Shown one piece after another: positions 7,544-16,901 of a stretch of DNA of 64,000 nt. The DNA is from Burkholderia sp. 9120 (lineage in GTDB: Bacteria; Pseudomonadota; Gammaproteobacteria; Burkholderiales; Burkholderiaceae): assembly GCF_000745015.1 (NCBI RefSeq), contig NZ_JQNA01000002.1, forward strand, positions 3,472,001 to 3,536,000, given 5' to 3'. Numbering within the stretch: position 1 is the stretch's first letter; the number at the start of each line of letters is the position of its first letter. The translations under genes were made by a program, and so were the position numbers. The notes beneath the pieces are model-generated. The model saw only the letters and a program-made list of their open reading frames with translations. It ran no database searches and was not told the origin of the DNA.

Positions 7544-9277
7544 TCAAGTCTCCGGCGCATCCGGCGGCACGCCCAGCAACTGCAGTGCGCCGCCGGTCAC
7601 GCCGCTGAACACCGGACCGGCCACCGTCCCCCCATAAAACGACTTGCCCGCCGGATCGTCGATCATCACGGCCACGACCAGGCGCGGATCGCTCATCGGC
7701 GCCATGCCGACAAACAGCGCGCGGTAGCGGTTTTTCGCGTAGGTCGCGCCGATCTGTTTGCGCGCCGTGCCGGTCTTGCCGCCGATCCGGTAGCCCGCGA
7801 CGGTCGCCGCGCGGCCCGTGCCGCCAATTCCCGTGGCCATTTCCAGCATGGAACGGATCGCGCGCGCGGTAGCGGGCGTGGTGACCGCATGGCCCTTATC
7901 GGCGGAGTGCGCCGCCGCGCCCGCGCCGTCGCGCACCAGACTCACGCGATGCATCGTGCCGTCGCCGGCGTAAGCGGTGTAGACCTGGGCAAGTTGCAGC
8001 AGCGAAGTGGACAGCCCATAGCCATACGCCATGGTCGCCTGTTCGATCGGCCGCCAGCGTTTATACGGACGTACCTTGCCCGAGGCCACGCCGGGGAACG
8101 TGAGTTCGGGCCGCAAACCGAGTCCGTATTCCTGATACTTGCGCCAGATCGTTTCGGCCGGCAGATTCAGCGCGAGCTTGGCGAGCGCGATATTGCTCGA
8201 TTTCTGCACGGCCTCCGCGACCGTCATCGCGCCGTGATTCGACGTGTCGTGAATCACGGCCGGCCCGATCTTGTACCAGCCGGGCGCGGTGTCGATGATG
8301 CTTTGCGGCCGCACCTTGCCTTCGTCGATCGATAACGCGACGACCACCGGCTTGATCGTCGAGCCCGGCTCGAAGGTATCGACGACCGCGCGATTGCGCA
8401 GTTGCCGCCCGGTCAGACGCGCGCGGTCGTTGGGGTCGAAGCTCGGATAGTTGGCCAGCGCGAGAATCTCGCCGTTGCGCGCGTCGAGCACCACCACGCT
8501 GCCCGCTTCGGCGTGATGTTTCGCGATGGCCTCCTTCAACTGCGCATAGGCGAGCTGCTGAATGCGCCGGTCGATGGTCAGATGGATGGTGTCGCCGTTT
8601 TGCGCCGGCACCAGCGGCCGGGTTTCGGACACGACGCGGCCCAGCCGGTCGCGGATCACTTCGCGCTGGCCGGGCACGCCGAGCAGTTGCTCGTTGGCGG
8701 CAAGCTCGACGCCTTCCTGACCGTTGTCCTCGATATCGGTGAAGCCGACTACGTGCGCCGCGGATTCACCTTCCGGGTAGAAGCGCTTCGAATCCGCGAT
8801 CTGCGTGATGCCGGCAAGGCCCAGCTTGGAGAGATGCCCGGCCGTATCGGCATCCACCTGGCGCTTGAGCAGCACGAAGGTCTTGTCGCCGCCTAAGCGC
8901 CGGCGCAGTTCCTCCGGCGGCAGATCGAGCAGCTTCGACAGCGGCGCGAACGCGGCTTCGTCGATCAGCCTGGGCGAGGCCCAGATTTCATAAGTGGCGA
9001 GACTGACGGCGAGCATCGAGCCGTTGCGATCGACGATCCGCCCGCGCGTCGCGTCGAGTTCCTGAGTGCGCTGATAGCGTTTTTGCCCCTGATCGACGTA
9101 GAAATCCTGGTTCACCACCTGAATCCAGAACGCGCGGCCCGCCAGCGACGCGAACGCGGCGAACATCAGCACCACGACGAGTTTCGAGCGCCACATTGGC
9201 AGGCGCGCCGCCAGCAACGGGTTCTTCGCGACTGGCGCGTAGGGATCGTGCGACTGCGACTTCTTCTTCTGGGTCAT
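7544..9277 (-). CDS. FtsI-type class B penicillin-binding protein (paralog outside dcw)
   Basis: 577 residues: cytosolic basic tail, one membrane anchor (residues about 33-52), a dimerisation/pedestal domain beginning at RGRIVDRNG (78-86), and a transpeptidase domain with the catalytic STIK (S306, K309), SSN (360-362) and KTG (501-503) motifs. It crosslinks peptidoglycan, probably with a SEDS glycosyltransferase partner. The domain order and size match FtsI (PBP3), but no mraY, murE, ftsL or ftsW is near, so this is a second, free-standing copy. It starts 25 bases after the TRIC gene on the same strand and may be co-transcribed. All active-site residues are intact. Confidence 0.92.
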   Translation of the reverse strand: MTQKKKSQSHDPYAPVAKNPLLAARLPMWRSKLVVVLMFAAFASLAGRAFWIQVVNQDFYVDQGQKRYQRTQELDATRGRIVDRNGSMLAVSLATYEIWASPRLIDEAAFAPLSKLLDLPPEELRRRLGGDKTFVLLKRQVDADTAGHLSKLGLAGITQIADSKRFYPEGESAAHVVGFTDIEDNGQEGVELAANEQLLGVPGQREVIRDRLGRVVSETRPLVPAQNGDTIHLTIDRRIQQLAYAQLKEAIAKHHAEAGSVVVLDARNGEILALANYPSFDPNDRARLTGRQLRNRAVVDTFEPGSTIKPVVVALSIDEGKVRPQSIIDTAPGWYKIGPAVIHDTSNHGAMTVAEAVQKSSNIALAKLALNLPAETIWRKYQEYGLGLRPELTFPGVASGKVRPYKRWRPIEQATMAYGYGLSTSLLQLAQVYTAYAGDGTMHRVSLVRDGAGAAAHSADKGHAVTTPATARAIRSMLEMATGIGGTGRAATVAGYRIGGKTGTARKQIGATYAKNRYRALFVGMAPMSDPRLVVAVMIDDPAGKSFYGGTVAGPVFSGVTGGALQLLGVPPDAPET

Positions 9278-9302
9278 GGGGTGCGGATAACGTACAGCTC
9301 GA

Positions 9303-9926
9303 TTAACTTGCGCCGCCCGAATCGGCGGCGGTGAACACCTTGAATTGCCAGCGGAACCGCACGGCCAGCATGCGCACTGCGAAGCCGCCGAGCAGCACCA
9401 AGACGGAGGCCGGGCCCGGTTCCATGCCGCAGCTTTGCAACGCCACGTACAGCGCGCCGGCGCCGAGCGCGATGCTGGCGTACAACTCTTGACGCAACAC
9501 CAGCGGGATCTGGTTGCACAGCAGGTCGCGCATCATGCCGCCGCACACGCCGGTGATCGCGCCGGCCAGCACCACGATCGCGGGGCTCACATCCAGCGTG
9601 GCGGCCACGTCGCAGCCGATCACGGTGAAGGCGATCAGGCCGATGGCGTCGACGGTGACGAACAGCCACTGCCAGTTGCGCAACCACTTCGCTCCGGCCG
9701 CCGCCACCGACGCCGCCCCAATTGTAATAAGAACGTAATCTGGATGCGAGATCCATGCAAGCGGATAGTGACCGAGCAGGACGTCGCGCACCGTGCCGCC
9801 GCCGAGCGCAGTGACGGTGCCGACGAGGCACAGACCGAAGCGGTCCATGCCGCGGCGCATGCCCATCAGCGCGCCGGACATGGCTTCGGCGACGATCGCA
9901 ATGAGGTAGAGGAGGTGCAGCAACAT
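9303..9926 (-). CDS. TRIC-type channel / UPF0126 membrane protein
   Basis: 207 residues with about seven hydrophobic helices, in the duplicated UPF0126 arrangement: two related halves each with a glycine-rich GGGTVRD or GGMMRD motif (TALGGGTVRDVLLG and TGVCGGMMRDLLCNQIP). Prokaryotic TRIC proteins are inner-membrane trimeric cation channels. Directly upstream of the PBP gene on the same strand. The ion preference cannot be deduced here. Confidence 0.88.
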   Translation of the reverse strand: MLLHLLYLIAIVAEAMSGALMGMRRGMDRFGLCLVGTVTALGGGTVRDVLLGHYPLAWISHPDYVLITIGAASVAAAGAKWLRNWQWLFVTVDAIGLIAFTVIGCDVAATLDVSPAIVVLAGAITGVCGGMMRDLLCNQIPLVLRQELYASIALGAGALYVALQSCGMEPGPASVLVLLGGFAVRMLAVRFRWQFKVFTAADSGGAS

Positions 9927-10039
9927 GACGGCGAGCCTTGACGGAGCGGCGCGCGACGGAGGCTCTTTAGCGGAGGCCGCAGTCTGGCGCGCGTTTGAAA
10001 GCGGCCATTATCGTAAGCGGGTCGTCAGGATGAAAATCG

Positions 10040-10076
10040 CTTAAGCCGAATTCGGCTATGCCAAATTCGGCTTAAG
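10040..10076. repeat. Inverted repeat, 16-base arms
   Basis: Arms CTTAAGCCGAATTCGG (10040-10055) and CCAAATTCGGCTTAAG (10061-10076) pair with one mismatch around a 5-base loop. There is no T-run on either side, so it is not a typical intrinsic terminator. It may be an operator, or a stem in a 5' leader of the TRIC-PBP transcript, which starts at about 9926 on the minus strand. Confidence 0.75.
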
Positions 10077-10167
10077 TTGATTGCGGGTTGAGGTGGGGTA
10101 AGCGTTTGCTGGATCGCTCGGGCGCAATGCCTGCGATCAAGCGACGAATAAGACGGCCGCGCGGGCA

Positions 10168-10203
10168 TAAAAAAAACCGCGCGGACTTGAAAAATCCGCG
10201 CGG
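10168..10203 (-). terminator. Intrinsic terminator for the chemoreceptor gene
   Basis: On the minus strand a 9-base perfect stem (CCGCGCGGA / TCCGCGCGG, 10177-10203) is followed by a run of eight Ts (10169-10176). It lies about 165 bases after the end of the chemoreceptor gene. Confidence 0.8.
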
Positions 10204-10285
10204 CTGTCTCGTTCGATTGATGCGTCGACTCCGACGCGGCGTGTTAAAGGGGCGCTATCCGCCTGTAGAGCGCCTTCTTTTTTGT
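10177..10285 (+). ncRNA. Candidate small RNA ending in an orphan terminator
   Basis: Three hairpins follow each other on the plus strand: CCGCGCGGA/TCCGCGCGG (10177-10203), GCGTCG-actc-CGACGC (10222-10237) and GGCGCT/AGCGCC (10251-10274), the last followed by TTCTTTTTTG. Such an arrangement is common in intergenic small RNAs. No plus-strand gene upstream explains the terminator. No clear promoter was found, so the 5' end is a guess. Confidence 0.35.
10250..10284 (+). terminator. Orphan intrinsic terminator
   Basis: A GC stem (GGCGCT 10251-10256 with AGCGCC 10269-10274) is followed by a T-rich run on the plus strand only. Both flanking genes are on the minus strand. Confidence 0.6.
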
Positions 10286-10368
10286 AGCTGTTTTAGCGTT
10301 GTTTTGCCGAGTCTCTTTCCGCTCCGCCAGGCCGCCTATTTAACCCGCGGCGAGTCCCGAACCCCGCA

Positions 10369-11910
10369 TCAAGCCGGCAACGCGAAGCTCGAAATCGCTT
10401 CGCGCAACACGCCCACCTGATCTTTCAACGAATGCGCCGCCGCTGCCGCCTCTTCGACCAGCGCCGCGTTCTGCTGCGTCACCTGATCCATCTCTCCGAC
10501 AGCGCGATTCACCTGCTCGATGCCCGCGCTCTGTTCGCGCGATGCATTGCTGATCTCTTCGAGAATCTCATTCACGCGACGCACCGACTGCACGATCTCG
10601 CCCATCGTCGAGCCCGCGTTCGCGACCAGCGACGCGCCGGCTTCCACCGTCCCCGTCGACGTCTCGATCAACGCCTTGATCTCCTTCGCCGCTGTTGCCG
10701 AGCGTTGCGCGAGGCTGCGCACTTCGGCGGCAACCACCGCGAAGCCGCGACCCTGTTCGCCGGCCCGAGCCGCTTCCACGGCAGCATTCAACGCCAGAAT
10801 GTTGGTCTGGAACGCGATCCCGTCGATCACGCCGATGATGTCGCCGATCTGCCGCGAGCTGGTGGTGATCTCGCCCATGGTGCGAACCACGTCGTCGACC
10901 ACGCGGCTGCCGCGCGTCGCGACGTCTGCTGCCTGACCGGCGAGTTGCGCGGCCTGCGCTGCGCTGTCCGCGTTCTGTTTCACGTTGACCGTCATCTGGT
11001 CCATGCTCGACGCCGTTTGCACGAGCGCCGCGGCCTGTTCCTCGGTGCGTTGCGACAGATCCGTGTTGCCGGCGGCGATTTCGGTCGCGCCGATATTGAT
11101 GTTGTCGGTACCGAGACGCACGCGCGACACCGTGTCGACGAGGCCGGCCTGCATGGTCTGCAACGCATGCAGCAGGCTGCCGGTGTGGTCCGAATCGACC
11201 GGCACGCGCGTCGCGAGATTGCCGCGCGCCATCAGTTGCGCGTGTTCGACCGCCACTTCGAGATCGCCGCCGAGCGTACGGCGAATGCTGCGCAACACCA
11301 GCAGCATGACGGCCGTGGCGATCGCGCCGAGCGTCACGGTAATCACGAGCCAGCGCAGCAGGTTCGCGTAGAACGCGCTTTGCACGTCGTCCATATACAT
11401 GCCGGTGACGATGTACCAGTCCCACGGCGTGAAGTGGCGCGAGAAGCTGGTCTTCGCCACCGGTTTGTCGCTGCCGGGCTTGGACCACAAATAATCGACG
11501 AAGCCGCCGCCTTCATGATTGCCCGCGTTGACGATATCGACGAACAGATGATTGCCCGCCGGGTCGGTGAACTGCGCCATGTTCTTGCCGTTCAGCTCAG
11601 TCTTGATCGGATGCATCAGCATGACCGGCTGCGAATCGTTGACGGAGATATAGCCGTCCTTGCCATAGCGCATCGCGCCCAGGGCGTCGAGCGCCTGTTT
11701 TTTGGCTTCGTCTTCGGTGATCGTGTGTTGCTGCGCCATCGTGTAGTAACGGTTCACGATGTGGTTGGCCTGGTCGATCAGTGAGGTTAACTGGTCGCGG
11801 CGGTCCGAAATCATCGAGGCACGGTTTTGCCATGCGCCGAAGCCGCCGATCAGAATCAGACCGATCCAGAGAACGGCGATCATTGAGGCCAGTTTTTTGT
11901 TCAGAGTCAT
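10369..11910 (-). CDS. Methyl-accepting chemotaxis protein, Cache sensor
   Basis: 513 residues from ATG 11910 (a start eight codons earlier is possible). Helix 1 (residues about 10-30), a periplasmic single-Cache domain with [17 protein letters not shown] and a [12 protein letters not shown] strand, helix 2 (about 185-205), a HAMP linker, then a long coiled-coil signalling domain with the hairpin tip [21 protein letters not shown]. It binds a small ligand, often a carboxylic acid for this Cache type, and signals to CheA/CheW. The tail ([12 protein letters not shown]) lacks an NWETF-type CheR-tethering pentapeptide. It is alone, far from che genes. Confidence 0.93.
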   Translation of the reverse strand: MTLNKKLASMIAVLWIGLILIGGFGAWQNRASMISDRRDQLTSLIDQANHIVNRYYTMAQQHTITEDEAKKQALDALGAMRYGKDGYISVNDSQPVMLMHPIKTELNGKNMAQFTDPAGNHLFVDIVNAGNHEGGGFVDYLWSKPGSDKPVAKTSFSRHFTPWDWYIVTGMYMDDVQSAFYANLLRWLVITVTLGAIATAVMLLVLRSIRRTLGGDLEVAVEHAQLMARGNLATRVPVDSDHTGSLLHALQTMQAGLVDTVSRVRLGTDNINIGATEIAAGNTDLSQRTEEQAAALVQTASSMDQMTVNVKQNADSAAQAAQLAGQAADVATRGSRVVDDVVRTMGEITTSSRQIGDIIGVIDGIAFQTNILALNAAVEAARAGEQGRGFAVVAAEVRSLAQRSATAAKEIKALIETSTGTVEAGASLVANAGSTMGEIVQSVRRVNEILEEISNASREQSAGIEQVNRAVGEMDQVTQQNAALVEEAAAAAHSLKDQVGVLREAISSFALPA

Positions 11911-12557
11911 AGCAATGGCTTGTTGCTTTCGCAAAGTGGTCGGTCAGGTTTGGGTTCGCTGATGGGCATTCAGCGAGTCGCTTGTCGCTGACTGTGTTTA
12001 CGGCTTGTCGGGATCGGATGCGCAGGGGAGGGGAAACCCGCTGTATTGCGATTTCATTTGTCTTACCAAATAAGGATTGAGCCGGAAGCGACGCCGTTTT
12101 ATACGCCAGGTGCGCGAATTATTTTTGATTTATATCGGCTTGTTGAGTTTTTCTGTATAGGGCGCATTGCCGTTGCCGCTAATGCCGCCGATGTCGCGCA
12201 ATTAAAGCGGCTGAAAAATAAAATCGCATAAAAACAAATAGTTTATTCAGCGGCGCACGTTGATTCGCGCCCGCTTGCCCGCTTGTCTGCAAAAAACCGG
12301 ACGTGCGTCCCCGCCGCATGTGCCACGCCTGGCCGCCGGCATTTGCGTCAAAAGCGCACATAACGCCAATAAATAGCAAATGCGTCGGCACGGTTCGAAA
12401 ACGCAAAAAACGACACAATTTTCCACTTAATCGCAAGAAATGCGCGCTAACGGTGTCAAAAAGACGAATTAATAAAAATTCCGTTATAGTCGCCATTTTC
12501 CAGTCGCCAGCCGGGCAAAAAAGAGCACCAATAAGCCCGCCATCAGGAGTAAAGAAC
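11911..12557. other. AT-rich intergenic region before the phosphonate operon
   Basis: 647 bases. From about 12041 the base composition drops visibly in GC compared with the flanks, with A- and T-runs throughout. A 61-codon frame at 12046-12231 has no recognisable features and no ribosome site. The region separates the divergent chemoreceptor gene and aepX and should carry both promoters. A TTATAGT at about 12484 is a possible -10 box for aepX. Confidence 0.6.
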
Positions 12558-14273
12558 ATGAACGCCCGCGAACCCGCTTTCGTCCCCACGTCCCGTAGCG
12601 CGCGCCTGCGCCAGATGCTTGTCAGCAGCGAACTCGAATTCATGATGGAGGCGCATAACGGCCTCTCCGCGCGCATCGTTCGCGAAGCCGGTTTCAAGGC
12701 GATCTGGGGCTCGGGCCTCGCGATCTCCGCGCAATTCGGCGTGCGCGACAACAACGAAGCGAGCTGGACCCAGGTGGTCGACAACCTCGAATTCATGGCC
12801 GACGCCAGCGACCTGCCGATCCTGCTGGACGGCGATACCGGTTACGGCAACTTCAACAACGTGCGCCGTCTCGTGCGCAAGCTCGAACAACGCGGCATTG
12901 CCGGCGTGTGTATCGAAGACAAGCAGTTCCCGAAGACCAACAGCTTCATCAACGGCGAAGCGCAGCCGCTCGCCGATATGGACGAGTTCTGCGGCAAGAT
13001 CAAGGCCGGTAAAGACTCGCAGTCGGACGAGAATTTCTCGATCGTGGCGCGCGTCGAAGCGCTGATCGCGGGCTGGGGCATGGACGAAGCGCTGCGCCGC
13101 GCGGAAGCGTACCGCCAGGCCGGCGCGGACGCGATCCTGATTCACAGCAAGCTGTCGCGTCCCGACGAAATCCTCGAATTCGCGCGCGAATGGGCCGGCC
13201 GCGGTCCGCTCGTGATCGTGCCGACCAAGTACTACAGCACGCCGACCGAAGTGTTCCGCGAAGCGGGCATCAGCACGGTGATCTGGGCGAACCATTTGAT
13301 CCGCGCGGCGACCTCGGCGATGCAAGCCGTCGCCAAAGAAATTCATTCGAGCGAAACGCTCGTCAACGTTGAAGACAGCATTGCCGCCGTCAACGAAATC
13401 TTCCGTCTGCAAGACGCTGACGAGTATTCGGAAGCGGAAGACCGCTATCTGTCGAGCGCATCGGCCGGTGCTGCTGTTGTGCTCGCCGCGAGCCGCGGCA
13501 AGGGCCTCGAAGCCGTGACCGAAGACCGTCCGAAAGTGATGCTGCCGATCGCCGGCAAGCCGCTGCTGCGCTGGCTCGTCGACGCGTTCAAGAAGCAGGG
13601 CGTCAACGATATTACGGTGGTGGGCGGTTATCGCGCCGATGCGATCGACACGGCCGGCATCAAGCTGGTGGTCAACGAGCAGCACGCGCACACCGGCGAA
13701 CTCGCGTCGCTCGCCTGCGCTGCGGCCAAGCTCTCGGGCGACACGGTGATCTCGTACGGCGACCTGCTGTTCCGCAGCTATATCCTGCGCGATCTGGTGG
13801 AGAGCGAAGCGGCCTTCAGCGTGGTGGTCGATTCGTCGCTGACCGATGCGGAAAACGCCAGCGTGCGCGATTTCGCGTGGTGCTCGGCGGGCGACGATCG
13901 CGGTCTGTTCGGCAACAAGGTGACGCTGCGTCATGTGTCGAGCGGGCAGGACGCGTCGTCGGCGATCGCATCGCAAACGCCGCATGGCCGCTGGGTCGGT
14001 CTGCTGAACGTGCGCGAAGCGGGTCAGCCGCGTTTGCAGGCGGTGTTGAGCCAGTTGCAGGCGCGTGCGGATTTCGCGTCGCTTGATATGCCCGCGCTGC
14101 TGAACGCGCTGATCGAAGCGGGTGAATCGATCGAAGTGCAATACGTGCACGGCCACTGGCGCGGTGTGAACGACCTGGAAGACTTCCGTCGTGCCGGCGA
14201 CTTCGCGCATGCGCAAGCGCCGTTCGCGGCCAACGCTGCCGCCACGGACGCCGCGAGCGGAGCCGCGCAATGA
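12558..14273 (+). CDS. aepX: Phosphoenolpyruvate mutase fused to a nucleotidyltransferase
   Basis: 571 residues. Residues about 15-290 form the PEP mutase barrel: [20 protein letters not shown] (89-99) and the family-defining [10 protein letters not shown] (120-129), which distinguishes PEP mutase from isocitrate lyase relatives. It makes phosphonopyruvate from PEP, the first C-P bond step. Residues about 305-560 are a nucleotidyltransferase fold with [10 protein letters not shown] and [15 protein letters not shown]. Such fused domains are linked to activating 2-aminoethylphosphonate as its CMP ester, by analogy with PntC. The start has CAGGAG upstream. The next gene overlaps by ATGA. No transferase for the activated head group is nearby. 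Cytosolic. Confidence 0.93.
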   Translation: MNAREPAFVPTSRSARLRQMLVSSELEFMMEAHNGLSARIVREAGFKAIWGSGLAISAQFGVRDNNEASWTQVVDNLEFMADASDLPILLDGDTGYGNFNNVRRLVRKLEQRGIAGVCIEDKQFPKTNSFINGEAQPLADMDEFCGKIKAGKDSQSDENFSIVARVEALIAGWGMDEALRRAEAYRQAGADAILIHSKLSRPDEILEFAREWAGRGPLVIVPTKYYSTPTEVFREAGISTVIWANHLIRAATSAMQAVAKEIHSSETLVNVEDSIAAVNEIFRLQDADEYSEAEDRYLSSASAGAAVVLAASRGKGLEAVTEDRPKVMLPIAGKPLLRWLVDAFKKQGVNDITVVGGYRADAIDTAGIKLVVNEQHAHTGELASLACAAAKLSGDTVISYGDLLFRSYILRDLVESEAAFSVVVDSSLTDAENASVRDFAWCSAGDDRGLFGNKVTLRHVSSGQDASSAIASQTPHGRWVGLLNVREAGQPRLQAVLSQLQARADFASLDMPALLNALIEAGESIEVQYVHGHWRGVNDLEDFRRAGDFAHAQAPFAANAAATDAASGAAQ

Positions 14274-15433
14274 TCGAGGCAGCACAGTTTGTCGAAGCGG
14301 CGCGCACGCGCGGCTTCGACTGGTATGCGGGCGTGCCGTGTTCGTATCTGACGCCGTTCATCAACTACGTGTTGCAGGACGAATCGCTGCATTACGTGTC
14401 GGCGGCGAATGAAGGCGACGCGGTCGCGTTGATCGCAGGCGTCACGCTCGGCGCGCAAAACGGCCGGCGCGGCATCACGATGATGCAGAACTCCGGGCTC
14501 GGCAACGCCGTGAGCCCGTTGACCTCGCTGACGTGGACGTTCCGTCTGCCGCAACTGCTGATCGTCACGTGGCGTGGTCAGCCGGGTGTGGCCGACGAAC
14601 CGCAGCACGCGCTGATGGGCCCGGTCACGCCGCAGATGCTGGAAACCATGGAGATTCCGTGGGAGACCTTTCCGACCGAGGCCGACGCGATCGGCCCGGC
14701 GCTGGATCGCGCGATCGCGCATATGGACGAAACCGGTCGTCCGTACGCGCTCGTCATGCAGAAGGGCAGCGTGGCGCCGTACGAGTTGAAGGACAACGGC
14801 GCGGGCGAGCGTCGCGTGCCGGTGCCGGCGCGCTCGACATTCAACAACGTCGCGGCGAACGAACTCGCTTCGCGTCACGACGCGTTGCAGAAGGTGATCG
14901 CACACACGCCGCTGGAATCGACGGTGGTGCTCGCCTCGACCGGTTTTTGCGGGCGAGAACTCTACGCGATCGACGACCGTGCGAACCAGCTTTACATGGT
15001 CGGTTCGATGGGCTGCGTGACGCCGTTCGCGCTGGGTCTCGCGCTGTCGCGTCCGGACCTGCACGTGGTCGCGCTCGACGGCGACGGCGCGGCGCTGATG
15101 CGCATGGGCGCGTTCGCGACGCTCGGCGCCTACGGTCCCGCGAATCTCACGCACGTGCTGCTCGACAACGGCGCGCACGATTCCACCGGCGGCCAGGCGA
15201 CGGTGTCGTCGCAGGTCTCGTTCGCGGGCGTGGCTGCCGCGTGCGGTTACGCGTCGGCGGTTGAAAGCGACGACGTCGGCGTGCTCGACGAACTGTTCGA
15301 CGGCGCGCCGCTCGACGGTCCGCGCTTCGCGCGTCTGGCGATTCGCCGTGGCACGCCCGACGGCCTGCCGCGTCCCACCATCACGCCGCCCGATGTGAAG
15401 ACGCGCCTGATGCGCCACATCGGCGCTGTTTAA
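14270..15433 (+). CDS. aepY: Phosphonopyruvate decarboxylase
   Basis: 387 residues, thiamine-diphosphate dependent. It drives the pathway by irreversibly converting phosphonopyruvate to phosphonoacetaldehyde, pulling the unfavourable PEP mutase reaction forward. Visible features: the N-terminal pyrimidine-binding part with [15 protein letters not shown], and in the C-terminal half the TPP/Mg motif [15 protein letters not shown]...[13 protein letters not shown]. Length agrees with known phosphonopyruvate decarboxylases. Start overlaps the aepX stop (ATGA), giving a tight operon. Confidence 0.95.
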   Translation: MIEAAQFVEAARTRGFDWYAGVPCSYLTPFINYVLQDESLHYVSAANEGDAVALIAGVTLGAQNGRRGITMMQNSGLGNAVSPLTSLTWTFRLPQLLIVTWRGQPGVADEPQHALMGPVTPQMLETMEIPWETFPTEADAIGPALDRAIAHMDETGRPYALVMQKGSVAPYELKDNGAGERRVPVPARSTFNNVAANELASRHDALQKVIAHTPLESTVVLASTGFCGRELYAIDDRANQLYMVGSMGCVTPFALGLALSRPDLHVVALDGDGAALMRMGAFATLGAYGPANLTHVLLDNGAHDSTGGQATVSSQVSFAGVAAACGYASAVESDDVGVLDELFDGAPLDGPRFARLAIRRGTPDGLPRPTITPPDVKTRLMRHIGAV

Positions 15434-15471
15434 CGCACAACGACGCACAACGTACAAGCCAAGGAGCGCTC

Positions 15472-16539
15472 ATGCTGCTACTCAATCCCGGCCCGGTGAC
15501 GCTCACCGAACGTGTCCGCAACAGCCTGTTGCAGACGGATTTGTGCCATCGCGAAAGCGAGTTTTTCGACTTGCAGGAAGAGGCGCGCACGCGTCTGGTC
15601 GATCTGTACGGCCTCGACGCGAGCGAATGGCAAGCGGTGCTGATGACCGGCTCCGGCACGGCGGCCGTGGAAAGCATGACCGCGGCGCTGGTGCCGCAGA
15701 ACGGCAAGCTGCTGGTGGTGGAAAACGGCGTGTACGGCGAGCGTATTTCGCAGATCGCCACGCAGTACGGCATTGCGCACGCGTCGCTGAAACACGAGTG
15801 GATGCAGGCGCCGGATCTCGCGAAGATCGCCGAACGCCTCGACGCCGACAAGGCGTTCACGCACCTCGCCGTGATTCATCACGAGACGACCACCGGCCGC
15901 CTGAACGAGCTGACGGCGCTCGGCGCGTTGTGTCGTGAACGCGGGTTGCGTTTGCTGGTGGATGGCGTCAGCAGCTTCGGCGCCGAAGCGATCGATTTCG
16001 CCGACAGCAGTCTCGACGCAGTCGCCGCCACGGCGAACAAATGTCTGCATGGCGTGCCGGGCGCGTCGTTCGTGCTGGTGCGGCGCGCGGCGCTCGAACA
16101 GGCGGCGAGCCGCACGTACTACCTGGACCTCGGCCGTCTCGCGCGTTTGCAGGATCAGCGCAATACGCCGTTCACGCCTTCGGTGCACGCGTATTACGCG
16201 CTCGTCGAAGCGCTGCGCGAACTCGCCGACGAAGGCGGCTGGCGCGCGCGCCACGCACGCTATGCGGCGCTCGCGGAGCAGGCGCGGGTGGGGTTGGCGG
16301 AGCGCGGCATGGACAGCGTGTTGCCGCCGGAGCAGTCGTCGGTGGTGCTGCGCGCGTATCGCTTGCCGGGCGGTATTGCGTATCCGCAATTGCACGATGC
16401 GTTGAAGGCGCGCGGCTTCGTCATCTATGCCGGGCAAGGCGGGCTGTCGGCCGAACTGTTCCGCATCTCGACGATGGGCAATATTCACGCTGCCGATATC
16501 GACCGTCTGTTGCAGGGCTTTACCGAACTGATGCGTTGA
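15472..16539 (+). CDS. 2-aminoethylphosphonate aminotransferase
   Basis: 355 residues, class V PLP aminotransferase of the PhnW type. It opens with LLLNPGPVTLTERVR, and has D164 (VDGVSSFG) and the PLP lysine K190 in ATANKCLHG. In this setting it would run toward synthesis, aminating phosphonoacetaldehyde to 2-aminoethylphosphonate, rather than degradation, because a PEP mutase and decarboxylase precede it and no phosphonatase (PhnX) is present. AAGGAG precedes the ATG, 38 bases after aepY. It is followed by a hairpin with a short T-run. Naming differs between organisms (phnW, aepZ), so no symbol is given. Confidence 0.93.
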   Translation: MLLLNPGPVTLTERVRNSLLQTDLCHRESEFFDLQEEARTRLVDLYGLDASEWQAVLMTGSGTAAVESMTAALVPQNGKLLVVENGVYGERISQIATQYGIAHASLKHEWMQAPDLAKIAERLDADKAFTHLAVIHHETTTGRLNELTALGALCRERGLRLLVDGVSSFGAEAIDFADSSLDAVAATANKCLHGVPGASFVLVRRAALEQAASRTYYLDLGRLARLQDQRNTPFTPSVHAYYALVEALRELADEGGWRARHARYAALAEQARVGLAERGMDSVLPPEQSSVVLRAYRLPGGIAYPQLHDALKARGFVIYAGQGGLSAELFRISTMGNIHAADIDRLLQGFTELMR

Positions 16540-16546
16540 TTCGGGC

Positions 16547-16578
16547 CGCCGCCGCTTTTAGCGCGCGGCGGTTTCGCT
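16547..16578 (+). terminator. Likely terminator of the phosphonate operon
   Basis: A stem of CCGCCGC and GCGGCGG around a TTTTAGC loop, followed by TTTCGCT, eight bases after the aminotransferase stop. The T-run is short, so efficiency is uncertain. Confidence 0.5.
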
Positions 16579-16610
16579 GCTGCGGGATCGCGCCGTCGGC
16601 CCCGCGTTTT

Positions 16611-16763
16611 CTACACCGGATCTTTGTCCGGCGGCCCATCGGGCCGCTGCGGCTCCTCGGGGTGATGGCCGGGCGATGGCGGCACCAGCGGATCGGCTTC
16701 AGGGTCGCGATTCGGATCGGCGTTGGGATCGGGAATCGGACTGGTATGCATGTCGTAGCTCAT
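16611..16763 (-). CDS. Small Pro/Asp-rich protein, 50 residues
   Basis: The frame from ATG 16763 (AGGTG just upstream) encodes a 50-residue acidic, disordered protein rich in Pro and Asp, with a repeating DPNxDPxxDP pattern (PDPNADPNRDPEADP). A 36-codon longer version has a basic, low-quality lead and is not preferred. No known domain. Such low-complexity proteins are common in Burkholderiaceae; function unknown. Confidence 0.5.
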   Translation of the reverse strand: MSYDMHTSPIPDPNADPNRDPEADPLVPPSPGHHPEEPQRPDGPPDKDPV

Positions 16764-16901
16764 GACATCACCTCGTGGTTGAGCGATCTGCGGGTCGGCT
16801 AACGGCTCACGGTCGACCTTCAGGCTTCGACCGCGGCCGCGCGTCGCGCCGGCTTGTTTCTTCCTCTTCAAGCCTAGACGTTTGCACGTCGGCTTGTCCG
16901 C

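Larger units (their letters stand above)
9927..10368. other. Intergenic region with palindrome, terminators and a candidate small RNA
   Basis: 442 bases between two minus-strand genes, without a supportable protein frame. It holds a long perfect-looking inverted repeat (10040-10076), a minus-strand terminator for the chemoreceptor gene (10168-10203), and a plus-strand terminator (10250-10284) that no known gene needs. Confidence 0.7.

Noticed and set aside
12046..12231. 61-codon frame in the AT-rich region
   Set aside because: No ribosome site, no conserved features, low-GC composition that gives random content.
12543..14285. 580-codon minus-strand frame antisense to aepX
   Set aside because: Same shadow effect; the plus strand encodes a clear PEP mutase with conserved motifs.
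14024..15457. 477-codon minus-strand frame across aepX and aepY
   Set aside because: Antisense to two recognised genes, Arg-rich and without family resemblance.
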